Of a DNA stretch of 64,000 nt, positions 49,833-61,281 are shown piece after piece (within the stretch, counting starts at the first letter, position 1; the number at the start of each line of letters is the position of its first letter). A program made the translations under genes and the position numbers. Source of the DNA: Leptodactylus fallax (taxonomy: Eukaryota; Chordata; Amphibia; Anura; Leptodactylidae); assembly GCA_947044405.1 (NCBI GenBank), contig CAMRHE010000322.1:620001-684000 (forward strand). Direction: 5' to 3'. The notes below the pieces were generated by a model. The model saw only the letters and a list, made by a program, of their open reading frames with translations. It made no database searches and was not told the origin of the DNA.

Positions 49833-50538
49833 CCTGTGATATGATCAAAACCTGCAATAAAGCAAGGTGTAATCTACACTAGCAATAAAGCAAGGTATAG
49901 CAAGATAATCAAAGTTAAGCAAACTATGATAATCGAATCCACACTTAAAAGTATATTGAAAGGTATATTAAATCAACACTTACAACACTGCCAAGCTTCA
50001 TTGATGAATTCTGATCAAGGTATCTGCAGGAAAATATCACCAAGCCATTGTGACAGGTCTGCAGCATCAGGCGTCCCCAATCTGCTGTAAAGGTTGCAAC
50101 ATATGGCTGGGGGATATCATCCGTCTTTATATACCCTTTGTGTGTGTCATAGAGTGGGCGGGTTACAGAGGTGTATACACCTCTGTAAGGCTTTTCTCAT
50201 CTCCAAGCTCACATTCTTGCGAAAGAGGCCAGTTTTCACCAGAATATGTCTTGTGACATTTAGCTTCATACTGAGTTAATCATCAAGCTGGCGTTTAAGT
50301 CTATGTAAGCATAAAGTCAAACAGAGCTCAACCTTTCAACTGGTTTCATGTCTATCTAGACATTATCTAGTTAAACTTTAAGCTCGCTTAATGTGCATGT
50401 AAACATCACATAGAACAGAATTGAACTCTAATCTTGCTTTCTGTCTAACTAGACACTATACAGAGTTGAAACTAAGGTTACATGACTTGGCTTGTCAGCC
50501 ATTTTATCAAGGCTGTCATTTTGGTTTTTAGCATTACA

Positions 50539-51062
50539 CCCCCACCCAGTATTATATGCCCACAGTGGCCCCCATCCAGTATTATATGCTCCTCACAGTG
50601 GCCCCCACACAATATTATATGCCCCCCACAGTGGCCCCCACCCAGTACTATATGCTCTACAGTGGCTCTCATCCAATATTATATACTCCCCACAGTGGCC
50701 CACACACAGTATTATATGCCCCCCACAGTGGCCCCCACCCAATATTATATACTCCACAGTGGCCCCCACACAGTATTATATGCTCTACAGTGGGCTCCAC
50801 CCAGTATTATATGCCCACAGTGGCCCCCATCCAGTATTATATGCTCCCCACAACAATATTATATGCCCCCCACAGTGGCCCCCACACAGTATTATATGCT
50901 CCCCACAGTGGCCCACACACAGTATTATATGCTCCCCACAGTGGCCCACACACAGTATTATATGCTCCCCACAGTGGCCACCACCTAGTATTATATGCTC
51001 TACAGTGGCCCCCACTCAGTATTATATGCTCCACAGTGGCCCCCACACAGTATTATAAGCTT
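50539..51062. repeat. 31-bp minisatellite of hAT A, right part
   Basis: About seventeen units continuing the array at 47806, with small length variants. As 31 is not a multiple of three, long spurious ORFs rich in H-S-G-P-H or similar appear in all three plus-strand frames. Confidence 0.92.
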
Positions 51063-51092
51063 CCAAAAGCCCCCCCCCCTCCACTTTGGTGC

Positions 51093-51136
51093 TATTATTA
51101 TACACTGGGGTCTCCTCAGCCCCCAGAGTATAATAA
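51093..51136. repeat. hairpin of hAT copy A
   Basis: ATTATTATACACTGGGGTCT pairs with the following CAGCCCCCAGAGTATAATAAT with few mismatches. Same position relative to the minisatellite as in copies B and D. Confidence 0.75.
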
Positions 51137-51951
51137 TCGGAAGCCCAGGGAAGGTGATTAAAAATAACAAACATTCATACTCACCTTGCCTTACCTTTCC
51201 TTGGCATCCTCACTCCACCCTGCCGTCTTCAGCGTCTTCAGGACCACTTCCGACGTCGCTGCTGAGGCCTGTGATTGGGCCTCAGCTGTCACATGGGAGC
51301 GCACTGACGTCATTACGTGGCCGCGCCCCATGTGACCGCTGGGGCCTAATTACAGGCCTCAGTCACATGACGGAAGACTGCCGGAGAGAACGCTGTGCCC
51401 AGGAGAGGTGAGAATATGTATTTATTGTTTTCAGTCACCTCCCCTGGGTGCCCTGCCCTGCCATCTATTGGAAAGGGGCCTGCAATATGCCAGGGCTCCT
51501 TTCCAACAACAGTACGTATAGCGGTCGGGGAACCAGGCTTTCCCCGACTGCCATCATAGTGGTCCGGGGGGCCCCTGCGACCGCGATCGTTCGCCACTGG
51601 TTTGTGGGGTTCGCGGTAGCGGCTGCTACAGGGCTCCGGGCCCCCTAATGTCCTGGGCCCTGTGGCAGCCACAAACGCTGTTACCCCAGTATTTACGCCC
51701 CTGGGGACACGTAGGGGTTAACTTTGGAGGGTGGAGGGCCAGACATCTGAATAGTCTCCCTTCATGCTATAAAAAAAAGCGGCATAGTGAAGAATAATTA
51801 ATTTTTGAGTTTGAGTGGAATTCTTGGTTCACAAAACTGCAATAGATATATTTCACAATATGGTAAATCATTGTGTTGGTATAAGCAAGACCAATCATTA
51901 AAAACAATACCTTATTGTGCCTAATCAACAGAAAAAGTGTCAGGTAATTAA

Positions 51952-53084
51952 CCCCTTCCTGCTGGTGACATTTTTCGATTTTTGTTTTTACTCCCCGCCT
52001 TCCAAACCCCATAACTTTTTTCATTTTCTGTCCATAGAGCCATATTAGTGCTTAATGTTTGTGGGACAAATTGTTATTCATAATGGTACTATTTATTATT
52101 CTGTACATTGTACTGGAAAGCTGGAAAAAATTCAGAATGGGGTGGATTTGAAGAAAAAGTGCATTTGTGCAACTTTCTTACAGGCTTTGTTTTTATGGTA
52201 TTCACTCTGCAGCCAAAATGACATGTCATCTGTATTCTATGTTTCGGTACGATTTTGGGGATACCAAATTGATATGGTTTTATTTACATTTTAACCCCTT
52301 AACAAAAATCCAAAACTTTGCAAAAAAAAATTTTTTTTCTTAAAGTCGCCATATTCTGACACCCAGAACCTTTTGTACAGAGATGTATAGGTTGTCTTTT
52401 TTTGCGGAGCCAGATATAGTTTTTACTTATACAATTTTGGGGAATGTCTATTGCTTTGATCACTTTTATTCAAACTTTTAACAGTTAAAAAACCACAGTT
52501 CGGCACTTTAGATTTTTTTTTTCCTGCTATGGCGTTCACACTACGGGAAAAATATTCATATAGGTTTGTAGACCGAGCATTTTCAGACACAGAGATACCT
52601 AATGTGTATGTGTTTCACAAATCGAAGTACTTTTATATGTGTTCTAGGGAAAAGGGGGTGATTTGAATTTTTAATATTTTCTATATTTTTTTTTTTTTTA
52701 TATTTTTTTGCATTTATTAGATTCCCTAGGGGTCTTGAACCTCAGTGGGTCTGATCACTAATGCAATGCATTACAATGCTAATGCATATATAGGCTTTTG
52801 TATGGCAGGCTACATAAAGCACAAATGAATGGACAAGCCTGGGAGCCTTCAATAGGGTACTGGCGATCCCCGGCAAAATAGCGCCTCAGTCAGCTTTGAC
52901 CGAGGTGTCGGGGGGGTTAATGCCCATGATCAGTGTGGGCACTGATCGCAGGCATTAGCGCCGGTTGTCTGCTGTATAATACAACAGAGACCTGGCCGCT
53001 AGGATGGCTACTCAGCTCCTGAGCAGCTGCCATATTTAAATACTCGACATCCGCCGTACTATTACGGTGGATGTCGGGAAAGGG
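51952..53084. mobile_element. TTAA element (family K), near complete
   Basis: TTAA at 51948-51951 followed by CCCCTTCCTGCTGGTGAC; the right end reads GGATGTCGGGAAAGGG with the expected TTAA mutated. About 1.13 kb, non-coding, with GGGATACCAAATTGATATGG, GATACCTAATGTG and ACATCCGCCGTACTATTACGG segments also found in its relatives. Confidence 0.65.
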
Positions 53085-54203
53085 ATCAGATAATGTGCTG
53101 GATAACATCTGTTATTTGCAGTTCTTAGGAAATGCAGCAACCCATTGGAGGAAGTCAGGAGGCTTGGAGTAGTAGTGCTTGACATTGTCATGGCGGCTAT
53201 GAACTTGACCAATTCCTCCAGCTCTCCTTCTGGGCTGGTGCAATGCTGAAGGGGCCTGCAGGGTTTTTGAAGGTGGTGGTATTGTTTTGCCCAGGGCATG
53301 TTCTAGAGGTTTTTAACCTTTCTGAGCCTAATGGGAGTTGGAGTGCCCAAGATGGTCATCCAGGAATAAGACTCAGGTGACACAAAGAATGCAGGAACAG
53401 GGTAACTTGCAACTTTTACTTAAGGTGGAACTCAGTTGAACTACATCTAAGTTTTTGGAGGAACAATAATTTTAATGTTTCCTCTGTGATTAGGAATTGA
53501 TCAGGTAGTTTGTACATGTGGTTGCAGTCTTTGCTTCTTTTGCTAAGGTTGTTTTTACCTTTTCTGTGTACATCTCTATTGCTCAAAAACTCTATACTGG
53601 TTCTTTATGTGGGGTGTAGATCAACAAGATTACCAATTTGTCCTGTGTCACAGGCAGGGTCATTGCTCTCAGTCCCATATAACAATTATTCTCAGATTCT
53701 AGTCTGGCACACATCTTTCTCTCATCAGCCGAGCAGGGGCAAAGTTCTTCCTCCTTTCTGTCACTTGTAGTTTAGACTGGCTGGGTGGTTTCCAGGTCAA
53801 CTAGAGCTCTGGCTCAGTCTCCCTTCTCTCTTGTTCTCATGTGCTCACTCCACAAAGGACTGGAGAAGACTCCTTGTCTCCTCCTCCTTTCCAGAACTCA
53901 CTGCATGGGTCATATCAAATCTCTGCTCCTGACTCACAGTGTTACAGCCAGGTTAAGGCGTAATTAAACTTTCAAACAACTTTTGATTTTCTGTCAGTAT
54001 TTGTACCATTAATACATTTTGTAATATACTTTGTGAACAAATTTTTGCTCCTTTCTGTGAAGTCCTGCATTTCTTTATTCTTTCCCTGACTTTTCTATTG
54101 GGAGTTATTACTGTGTACTGTGTATGGGCTTGTGTGTGTAATGAAGAGAAAATAAGGGTGAGGGGTCACTTCAAACAGTTATATTTTGGGCATTATAAAA
54201 TAC
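53085..54203. other. no gene; ENPP3 intron
   Basis: ORFs of 60-87 codons have no recognisable motif. The CT-rich stretch at 53510-53960 may be an old LTR, but I cannot define its ends. Confidence 0.4.
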
Positions 54204-54309
54204 AGTTTAGTCAGTGGCGTAACTAGGAATGGCTGGGCCCCAAGGCGAACATTTGACATGGGGCCCCCCAAGCCGCCGCCCCCAACCCCCCCCACACACA
54301 AACCGCATT

Positions 54310-55240
54310 CCTGCGCACACTATTATGCCCCATAGTGGCCCCTGCACACGGTATTATGTCCCATAGTGGCCCCTGCACACGGTATTATGCCCCATAGTGG
54401 CCCCTGCACACGGTATTATGCCACATAGTGGCCCCTGCACACGGTATTATGCAGCATAGTGGCCCCTGCACACAATATTATGCCCCATAGTGGCCCCAGC
54501 ACACAATATTATGCCCCATAGTGGCCCCAGCACACAGTAGTTTGCCCCATAGTGGCCCCGACACACAGTAGTTTGCCCCATAGTGGCCCCTGCACACAGT
54601 AGTTTTCCCCATAGTGGCCCCTGCACACAGTAGTTTGCCCCATAGTGGCCCCTGCACACAGTAGTTTGCCCCATAGTGGCCCCTGCACACAGTAGTTTGC
54701 CCCATAGTGGCCCCTGCACACAGTAGTTTTCCCCATAGTGGCCACTGCACACAGTAGTTTGCCCCATAGTGGCCCCTGCACACAGTAGTTTGCCCCATAG
54801 TGGCCCCTGCACACAGTAGTTTTCCCCATAGTGGCCCCTACACACAGTAGTTTGCCCCATAGTGGCCCCTGCACACAGTAGTTTGCCCCATAGTGGCCCC
54901 TGCACACAGTAGTTTGCCCCATAGTGGCCCCTGCACACAGTAGTTTGCCCCATAGTGGCCCCTGCACACAGTAGTTTGCCCCATAGTGGCCCCTGCACAC
55001 AGTAGTTTGCCCCATAGTGGCCCCTGCACACAGTAGTTTGCCCCATAGTGGCCCCTGCACACAGTAGTTTGCCCCATAGTGGCCCCTGCACACAGTAGTT
55101 TGCCCCATAGTGGCCCCTGCACACAGTAGTTTGCCCCATAGTGGCCCCTGCACACAGTAGTTTGCCCCATAGTGGCCCCTGCACACAGTAGTTTGCCCCA
55201 TAGTGGCCCCTGCACACAGTATTATGCCCCATAGTGGACC
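54310..55240. repeat. 31-bp minisatellite of hAT B, about 30 units
   Basis: Unit contains TAGTTTGCCCCATAGTGG followed by CCCCTGCACACAG. The units from about 54860 to 55210 look identical, while those at the left end carry GGTATTATG-type variants. All three minus-strand frames lack stop codons across the array (longest ORF 291 codons). That follows from the period and is no sign of a gene. Confidence 0.97.
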
Positions 55241-55251
55241 ACCCATGAACG

Positions 55252-55294
55252 ATTATTATACTCTGGGGTCTTTTCAGACCCCAGAGTATAATGA
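55252..55294. repeat. hairpin 1 of hAT copy B
   Basis: ATTATTATACTCTGGGGTCT and AGACCCCAGAGTATAATGAT pair almost perfectly around a short loop, directly after the minisatellite. Confidence 0.9.
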
Positions 55295-55546
55295 TCGGAG
55301 ACCCAGGGGAGGATAGAAACATAGAAAACAGTGCAACTTACCTCTTCCTCGCTCCGGTGCACTCCCGTGCGCTACTTCGGCCATCTTCAATGTCGGACCG
55401 GATCTCGCGCGATCCAGGCCGGCGTCGCGACGCATAATGACGTCGGCTGACATCTGGGACGTCACCAAACAGGCCCGAGGCCTTCGGAGCGGCGGAGAGG
55501 TGAGTTACAGTGTTTTTTATGTTCGCTTACCTCCCCTGGGCCCCCG

Positions 55547-55590
55547 ATCGTTATACTCCGGGGTCTCAGAAGACCCCGGAGTATAACGAT
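55547..55590. repeat. hairpin 2 of hAT copy B
   Basis: ATCGTTATACTCCGGGGTCT and AGACCCCGGAGTATAACGAT are exact complements. This is a second version of the same stem with compensating base changes (CTCTGGGG/CCCCAGAG in hairpin 1, CTCCGGGG/CCCCGGAG here). Confidence 0.92.
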
Positions 55591-55708
55591 AGCAGTGTTC
55601 GTGGGGTTCGCGGTAGCGACTGCCACAGGGCTCCGGGCCCCGTAATGTTCCGGGCCCTGTGGCAGTCGCTACCACTGCTACCCCGGTAGTTACGCCCCTG
55701 AGTTTAGT

Positions 55709-57972
55709 TATACTTTAAAGAGGGGGGTACAATTTAAGCCTCTATACTATGGCTGCTACAACTGGATCTCTACAGTAGCAAATAACTGATTCAGTGAAAC
55801 CGCTGAAAGACAATGAAGTTGCAATACAGGTGCAAAAATGCACCTTGTAATTTAGATATGTAATAGCAGTGAGTTCATAAGATGGTACATCTCTAAAAGG
55901 ATATAATTACCTATGCAACAATTTCTTTTTCACTTGGTTTCTAACTGTAAAATTAATAGTCTAAATTTTGTAGAGTTTTGTAACTTCTTCACTAACTAGA
56001 TGTCATGCCACTTCTGACATGCATAAAACAACACACAGATCATAGATGCTTCAGCTCGCTTTCTCTCTTCTTTCTCTAAATTTTAGTAGCGACAGGGAGG
56101 AGGAAGTTATACATAGCAGATTAGAGAGTGGAAAGAGGGAAAGTATCCATGAAAAAGCAGATCATACAGGGTGTACTTATACACCTTTAATCCCCGTACA
56201 GGGATGTAGTCTATGGCACGGGGCAACTACCAGGTTGCTAACTCTTGGAGTGTTCCCAATATACAGTAGGTGGTTGCAGACCAGGGACCAGAGATAGGAA
56301 GCAGAACAGAATCAGGGTCAATAGAGTAGTCAATAAACAGACCTACATCAAAAAGAAAAATAAAACACCAGTGTAGGAATACAAAACCCTTACAGAATCT
56401 GTAGCACAAGATTCAATATTGCTTGGGCACTGAGCAAAGGACAGAGCAGATGAAATAGGGGACAGGACCGTTACAGATAGCTAGGAAAACACAGTGGGAG
56501 GAAGGGAATCACATAGGCTGTGTATTTACGTACAGAAACAAAAGGACTCGTGACAGACTCTGTGGGCAAAGGAAGGGGGGTGACTTTTTTTTAACTCAAG
56601 GTTACCACTACAGATCAGCTAACCAGTTCTGAATTAATCGGGCTCAACGCGAACTTTCCAAAAATTAAGCTGAACTTTTTTTGTGGTTCAAGTCGCATGA
56701 ACTGGCTAAAGTGGTGGCAACCATGTGAAAGCATAGAGAAAGCAGAGAAGAAAAAAAACATAACACCTCAGGAATCAGGCAGGATTTCCCATAATCCCTT
56801 GCAAGCAGTACTCATCACAGAGGACAGAGAATCATTAGGGCCTATATGTCAGAAGTCACTGATGACTCATAGACAGTATAAATAACCCAGGCAGAAAGAA
56901 GGTGTCCATTTTGGGGGGGAAATTAGAAAGATCGGGTCTCAAACAGACTAAGAGAGATTGAAATGATACACAGGTAATATACTGTGTGGATTCTTGTGAA
57001 GTGCAATGTTAAGACTGAAGAAGACGACTTTTATTTAATTGACAAACAGAGATAGGAGTTTGACGTGATGTGCCAGTTACTGTGCTGCAGCAGATATATC
57101 AATCTCCATCACAATTCTCAGATTCAAAACAAATTCAAATTCAAGACCAAGAACAGCTATTTTTAGCTATTCCTTGCCAAATGTCAAAACCCAATGAAAG
57201 TTTAAAAAGCGTAAACATTCAGGCTGTTTACCATCAGCTACCATAGTTTACCCATAGCCATACCTGTTGCACTCACTTTGATATTTATAAGGCTGTATTT
57301 GTATTAGAGTCCTAGGAGCCCACAGAACATCATACACAACCTTTAAAAACAACCTATTTGCACTTCCACTTCAGAACAAAGCAGTTCTAAACAAATCCAA
57401 CGTTTAGTCTAAATTAATGAACTTGAATCGAACAATGAAAGGCTCACTCATCTATGTAAAACTCATGTTCCATGTCAAAGGTGTCCATAGTTATAATAAA
57501 AAAAATTATCATGACATCATGTTTTCAGGACCCTTTCCTTTCATCAGATTATGTCTTGACTATACTTTTATACCTGACCCTGCTATCATGTCATATTAAA
57601 TTTTGCTGACATGTCAAAACTATTGTTACTATTGTATAGCAGGAGAGTGAAAAGAGATTTCTGAATTTGTAGACTTAAAAATGGAAAGTACCTTCAAAGC
57701 CGTGCAATAAATCAGTTAAATAAGAAATCCAATAATTCTTTAATTCCATTTGTGCATGTCGCTTCATGTAGAGCCAACTGTGATGTATAAACTGTATTCT
57801 TATAAGAAGTCTGTCTTTTTAACAAGAGCCATGCAGAGTGCATCCCTTGCCAGTCCACATCAGCGCCCACAACTGGCAACACTGTTGTTTTGTAATAGGT
57901 TTAGACTCATTGCTCAGCCACATCCAGATGATTAAAGCTTTTACATATCTCTATTTAAAGAAATGTACTTAC
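55709..57972. other. no gene; ENPP3 intron
   Basis: No exon recognised. About 56630-56715 (ATCGGGCTCAACGCGAAC, TTCAAGTCGCATGAAC) resembles part of a hAT group that targets frog genomes. The rest is unassigned. Confidence 0.45.
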
Positions 57973-58108
57973 TGGGAGGATGGAGGAAACTGTGGGTTAT
58001 ACTCATCTCTGGCTTGTAGTCTGAGCATTTTTGGCTGTTTGCCTCTGGGACTCTACCATCAGGCCGCAGACAGTCTGATAACGTAGGAGGAAGAGTAGAG
58101 CCTTCTCC
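57973..58108 (-). CDS. ENPP3: ENPP3-like gene, most 5' exon visible
   Basis: 136 bp encoding GEGSTLPPTLSDCLRPDGRV, PEANSQKCSDYKPEMSITHS and FLHPP. The pattern LPPT..DCLR.D.RVP...SQKC......ITH.FL.PP matches the start of the ENPP3 nuclease-like region as I recall it, with two conserved cysteines. Acceptor TTGTACCAG|GG at 58109 and donor CCCA|GTAAGTAC at 57972. The exon opens in phase 0 if the frame is kept and ends with one base, which joins to the exon at 43610-43687. The preceding exons should lie beyond the right edge, as I find none up to 64000. Confidence 0.88.
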
Positions 58109-60003
58109 CTGGTACAAGACAATCACAAGCCCAGATGTCTTTAATCCTCATACATCATTTATCAAGTAACATTAGTTCCCTTGTCATGTTTATTTAATTC
58201 TGACATTCTTATATGCAATAAGAGACTGAAAAAGGTTTTGTTTCTTATTGGAATATTGGTAAATGTAATGTTTCTGACTTCCATGAGCCAGACGGAAAAT
58301 AAATAAAAGAGTGTTCTGTAGGAGAACTTAGTCACTCAGTCCTACGTATAAATGTCCATCATCAGGCAAACAGTCTCAGACAGCAGAATGAAGTAACTAG
58401 GTAGAGCACAGTTACAAGGTTTTTACAAGCTTGTGACAAGCTTCCATGGATTGATGAGATCACCCATTAGAGACTGCGCAGATATACACACTGTGTTCCT
58501 TCAATGTAACTAAGCTAGAACTATGTATACTTTGAACAGTGCTATGGTATTACAGTTTGCTACCTAAACAATTCATAGATAGCTATTATAATGCAGCCTC
58601 AGATATACAGTATGGTAAGAATATGTATTTGCCAAATGTGAACTGTACTTTATGTTTTCCTCTCTTTCACGGGTTCAACAGGGGCGGCAATTGTTTCTTT
58701 TCACTTGTGCCATAAGCTATTATATTCATATATAATATTTATAAGGTAGTTTATTATTGTGCCTTCCCCTGCAGTTTACATTTATATTCACATGTTCACA
58801 TTTTTATTAAGGCTCTGGTATTGATTTTATTGGCTGTGCCAATAGTAGTGTGTGGCATGGGTGGGCAGAGGCTACTGTCAGGATAAAGTCTTATATGTTA
58901 GGGAACTAGGCATGTGGATTGCTGAGGCTGGAAGTGTAAAAGAATAGATACTGGTGCCAGAAGCGTTCAATCTGCTGCCAGATACCATATGCACCTATTC
59001 AGTGTGTTTGATTCCATGCTACCCTGCACCATCATGCAGCTTAGGAAGATGGTGCTGAACTTGAGCTGAACAGGGTGTGAAAATACAGGGAAAATAACCA
59101 CTGCGACCACTTCCACCTGTGAGTTCTGACTTTTGCAAGTAATGTTCAAGTGTTGTGTTGCTCATCACCTCTGAAAAGGTTGTGTACCCCCCACAGTAGC
59201 TTTGTTTGTCATAACCTGTTTGTCATAAACTGTTTTCCCATTGCTGTTCCAGTGAAAAGACTGTTTCAATTTGAACAATATTGTTATGTTGCCGTACTTT
59301 CAGTAAACTTGACTTGCTGCATTACCACTGTTGTGTGCCATTCCTTTCTCTCCTGTGTCACACTATAAATTGGACATTTAGAAGGATTTTGGACTGATAT
59401 TGGTATGATATTACAATCTTCTGTATGCTAGATGTCTTTGTCAGAATGGCATCCCTATTTTAGATCCGTTCATTTGTTTGCTATGTGAAATATTGTAGAT
59501 ACAGCTTTATTGGGGACCATACTTACACAAGCTGTTTTTTACTTATATTAACACATGTGCTGCTTTTGTCTGCACCAATGAATATCACTAAAACTGATAA
59601 CTGTAATGATGATCTTTCAAGTTGCATCAAAACCTGAATTTGGAGTACAGTGTCCCTGGATTCCCTATAGTATGCTCACTCAGGCTTTTCTCAGCTATTT
59701 TAGAATTACACGTAAAAAAAACTAATAGTATTAGGGAGGACACAATGCTCTGTATTGTATACACTCCACACTTCAGAGACAAATGTAAAAAGTGCTGCAG
59801 CCATAATGGAGCTATTAGCAGCAGAAAAACTGATATGACACCCTGTTTGAAGGCTTATACAGCCAGATAGCAGAGAATTTGTGGCCACTAAAACAGGAAT
59901 CAGTTGAAAATTAATGCTATAAATGACTAGTCTAAATGAATATTACTTATATATATGCATGCTTCATGATAAATGACCAATACTCTAGTGAGATGCTCAT
60001 ATA
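58109..60003. other. no gene; ENPP3 intron
   Basis: I searched the minus strand for the next ENPP3 exon (VDHCLLYHREYV-like, MWSSYTV-like) and saw none. ORFs are short and lack motifs. Confidence 0.5.
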
Positions 60004-60216
60004 CAGTGCCTTGCGAAAGTATTCGTCCCCCTTGAACTTTTCAACCTTTTGCCACATTTTAGGCTTCAAACATAAATATATAAAATTTTAACTTTTTGGT
60101 GAAGAATCAACAACAAGTGGGACACAATTGTGAAGTGGAACGAAATTTATTGGTTATTTTAAACTTTTGTAAAAAATAAAAAACTGAAAAGTGGGGCGTG
60201 CAATATTATTCGGCCC
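60004..60216. mobile_element. Tc1-like transposon 10, left end, cut by an LTR element
   Basis: TA at 60002-60003 followed by CAGTGCCTTGCGAAAGTATTCG, a classic long Tc1 terminal repeat, continuing for 213 bp. It stops abruptly where the LTR begins at 60217. The remainder should lie past the window on the far side of the retrotransposon. Confidence 0.85.
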
Positions 60217-60558
60217 TGTGATGATTCTGCCTAAATATGGCCATAACTCAGCTATATTTTGGTCTCTGGGTATAGGATATCCCTTCTTCCTTGCTTGCAT
60301 ACTGTGAGCAGCTACAAGCCTAGGTGCATATTGGCAGTAGCGTCTAGGCTGGAACAATAGGGCTCCATTGTATTCCTATACAGCCCTGGCTGATCAAACA
60401 ATAGTGCATTGTTCAAGCCTGGGCTGTTGACCAGATATGACTGATAACGGTATCAATTCACTTTGTCTCATCTACATACAAAGGGTCTGAACGTGATTGA
60501 ATTAACTCATCAGACATACTGTCGCCGGTGACCTCATTCTGGGAGGGGGCATAAAGGG

Positions 60559-60566
60559 TATAAAAG
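60559..60566 (+). promoter_or_regulatory. LTR TATA box
   Basis: TATAAAAG, about 340 bp into the LTR. Transcription would be expected to start roughly 25-30 bp downstream. Confidence 0.65.
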
Positions 60567-61003
60567 ATGAGGTAAGAGGTCTGTGAGGAGAGATATTGCA
60601 GGAGATTACACTATGGAGATTATGCAGGAGACCATCACAGACTTCCACTGAGAGAGACTTTGACTGAGATGCTACTATGAGCAGGCAGGTTGGAATGCTG
60701 CTGCTGACGATGATGAGCCTACAAGAGACTGTGAGAGACTGTTTTGAGAGCATGCAGGCGGGATTATCGTTTTAATGCCACATGCTGAAAAGCCTCCACT
60801 GGTGACTCACACATGCCATGTGTGAGTGTTGGACTATAGAACCACATCAAGGACATATGTGGTAAAGTAATCATTTCACCTTTAATCCCTTTTATTTTAT
60901 TTGTACTGTATTTTGTAACTAGTAATTGTTAATGCTTGCATATGTCTGCATATCTGTTCTGATCTGTATATGTTAGATTTTAATACCGACCCATTTAGGG
61001 GTT

Positions 61004-61009
61004 AATAAA
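61004..61009 (+). promoter_or_regulatory. LTR polyadenylation signal
   Basis: AATAAA within GGGGTTAATAAATATA, downstream of the TATA box and about 130 bp before the LTR end. Confidence 0.55.
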
Positions 61010-61142
61010 TATATAAAATTTAGAAGGCTTGTCTTGTATTTATCTGTGAACCCGGCACTCACTGGCGGTGAGTGTGGTTTTTATATGAAAGAGGACTCAG
61101 GGTGTGGCCAAAGCGGTTTGGCGCACGGAGGATCTTTCACAT

Positions 61143-61163
61143 TGGTGGCAGCGTGGTGGGATC
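61143..61163 (+). promoter_or_regulatory. probable primer-binding site (tRNA-Leu-like)
   Basis: TGGTGGCAGCGTGGTGGGAT lies 1 bp after the LTR. It resembles the complement of a vertebrate tRNA-Leu 3' end with one extra base, from memory of tRNA sequences. Confidence 0.5.
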
Positions 61164-61281
61164 TTAGGATAAATGGTGTGTGTTGGTGACCTATATCACT
61201 CACATGCTGGGGATTATGGTAATCCTATGAGACAAGCTCGGTATTAAAGCAAGCATTAAGATACAGTGAAAGTTTGATACA

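Larger units (their letters stand above)
48303..50538 (-). mobile_element. solo LTR (minus orientation), interrupted by a LINE
   Basis: On the minus strand it starts TGTAATGCTAAAAACC and ends TTTGGCAAAACA, a TG...CA pair. CCCCC flanks both sides (48298-48302 and 50539-50543), and the host minisatellite reads on correctly across the junction. A TATATAAAG box lies at about 50127-50137 on the minus strand. Without the LINE it is about 0.95 kb. No internal retroviral genes are present. Confidence 0.7.
47687..51703. mobile_element. non-autonomous hAT element (copy A) with nested insertions
   Basis: Ends CAGTGGTGTAACTA and TATTTACGCCCCTG match copy B. Flanking 8-mers GGTACACG (47679-47686) and GGGACACG (51704-51711) differ by one base. 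The body is the 31-bp minisatellite, split by a solo LTR at 48303-50538 that itself contains an L2 LINE. A GGGGTCT-type hairpin lies at 51093-51136. Confidence 0.85.
45440..51717. mobile_element. TTAA element (family K) carrying Tc1 9 and hAT copy A
   Basis: The right end is ...ACACGTAGGGG followed by TTAA at 51718-51721. The stretch at 45490-46079 is similar in order and motif to the middle and right part of the element at 51952 (TTCTGCTACGACGTATAGG, GATACCTAATGTG, GGCTCCCAGCTGCC). The left end is truncated or too diverged to place, so the start is approximate. The insertions at 46080 and 47687 account for most of its length. Confidence 0.55.
54212..55700. mobile_element. non-autonomous hAT element (copy B, 1489 bp)
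   Basis: Exact 8-bp duplication AGTTTAGT at 54204-54211 and 55701-55708. Ends CAGTGGCGTAACTA and TAGTTACGCCCCTG are inverted repeats. The body has a 31-bp minisatellite (54310-55240), two GGGGTCT/AGACCCC hairpins, and a GC-rich right part (GGGCTCCGGGCCCC...GGGCCCTGTGGCAG). No transposase gene. Confidence 0.92.
60217..61141 (+). mobile_element. 5' LTR of a gag-only LTR retrotransposon
   Basis: 925 bp starting TGTGATGATTCTGCC and ending ATCTTTCACA (TG...CA). The first 265 bp are identical to the sequence at 63736-64000. It has a TATA box and an AATAAA signal in the expected order. Followed by a tRNA-type primer-binding site. Confidence 0.9.

Noticed and set aside
50482..51161. Three long overlapping plus-strand ORFs of 168-201 codons
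   Set aside because: The same artefact, from the hAT A minisatellite.
53036..53299. 87-codon ORF as a possible gene or pol remnant
   Set aside because: It overlaps the end of a family K TTAA element and shows no recognisable domain.
54310..55240. CRISPR-like array
   Set aside because: The 31-bp units are directly adjacent with no unique spacers, and the context is a eukaryotic hAT element.
54447..55322. 291-codon ORF (and two overlapping frames) on the minus strand
   Set aside because: It is the 31-bp minisatellite read through. All three frames are open only because the unit has no stop on that strand, and the protein is a 31-residue repeat with no domain.
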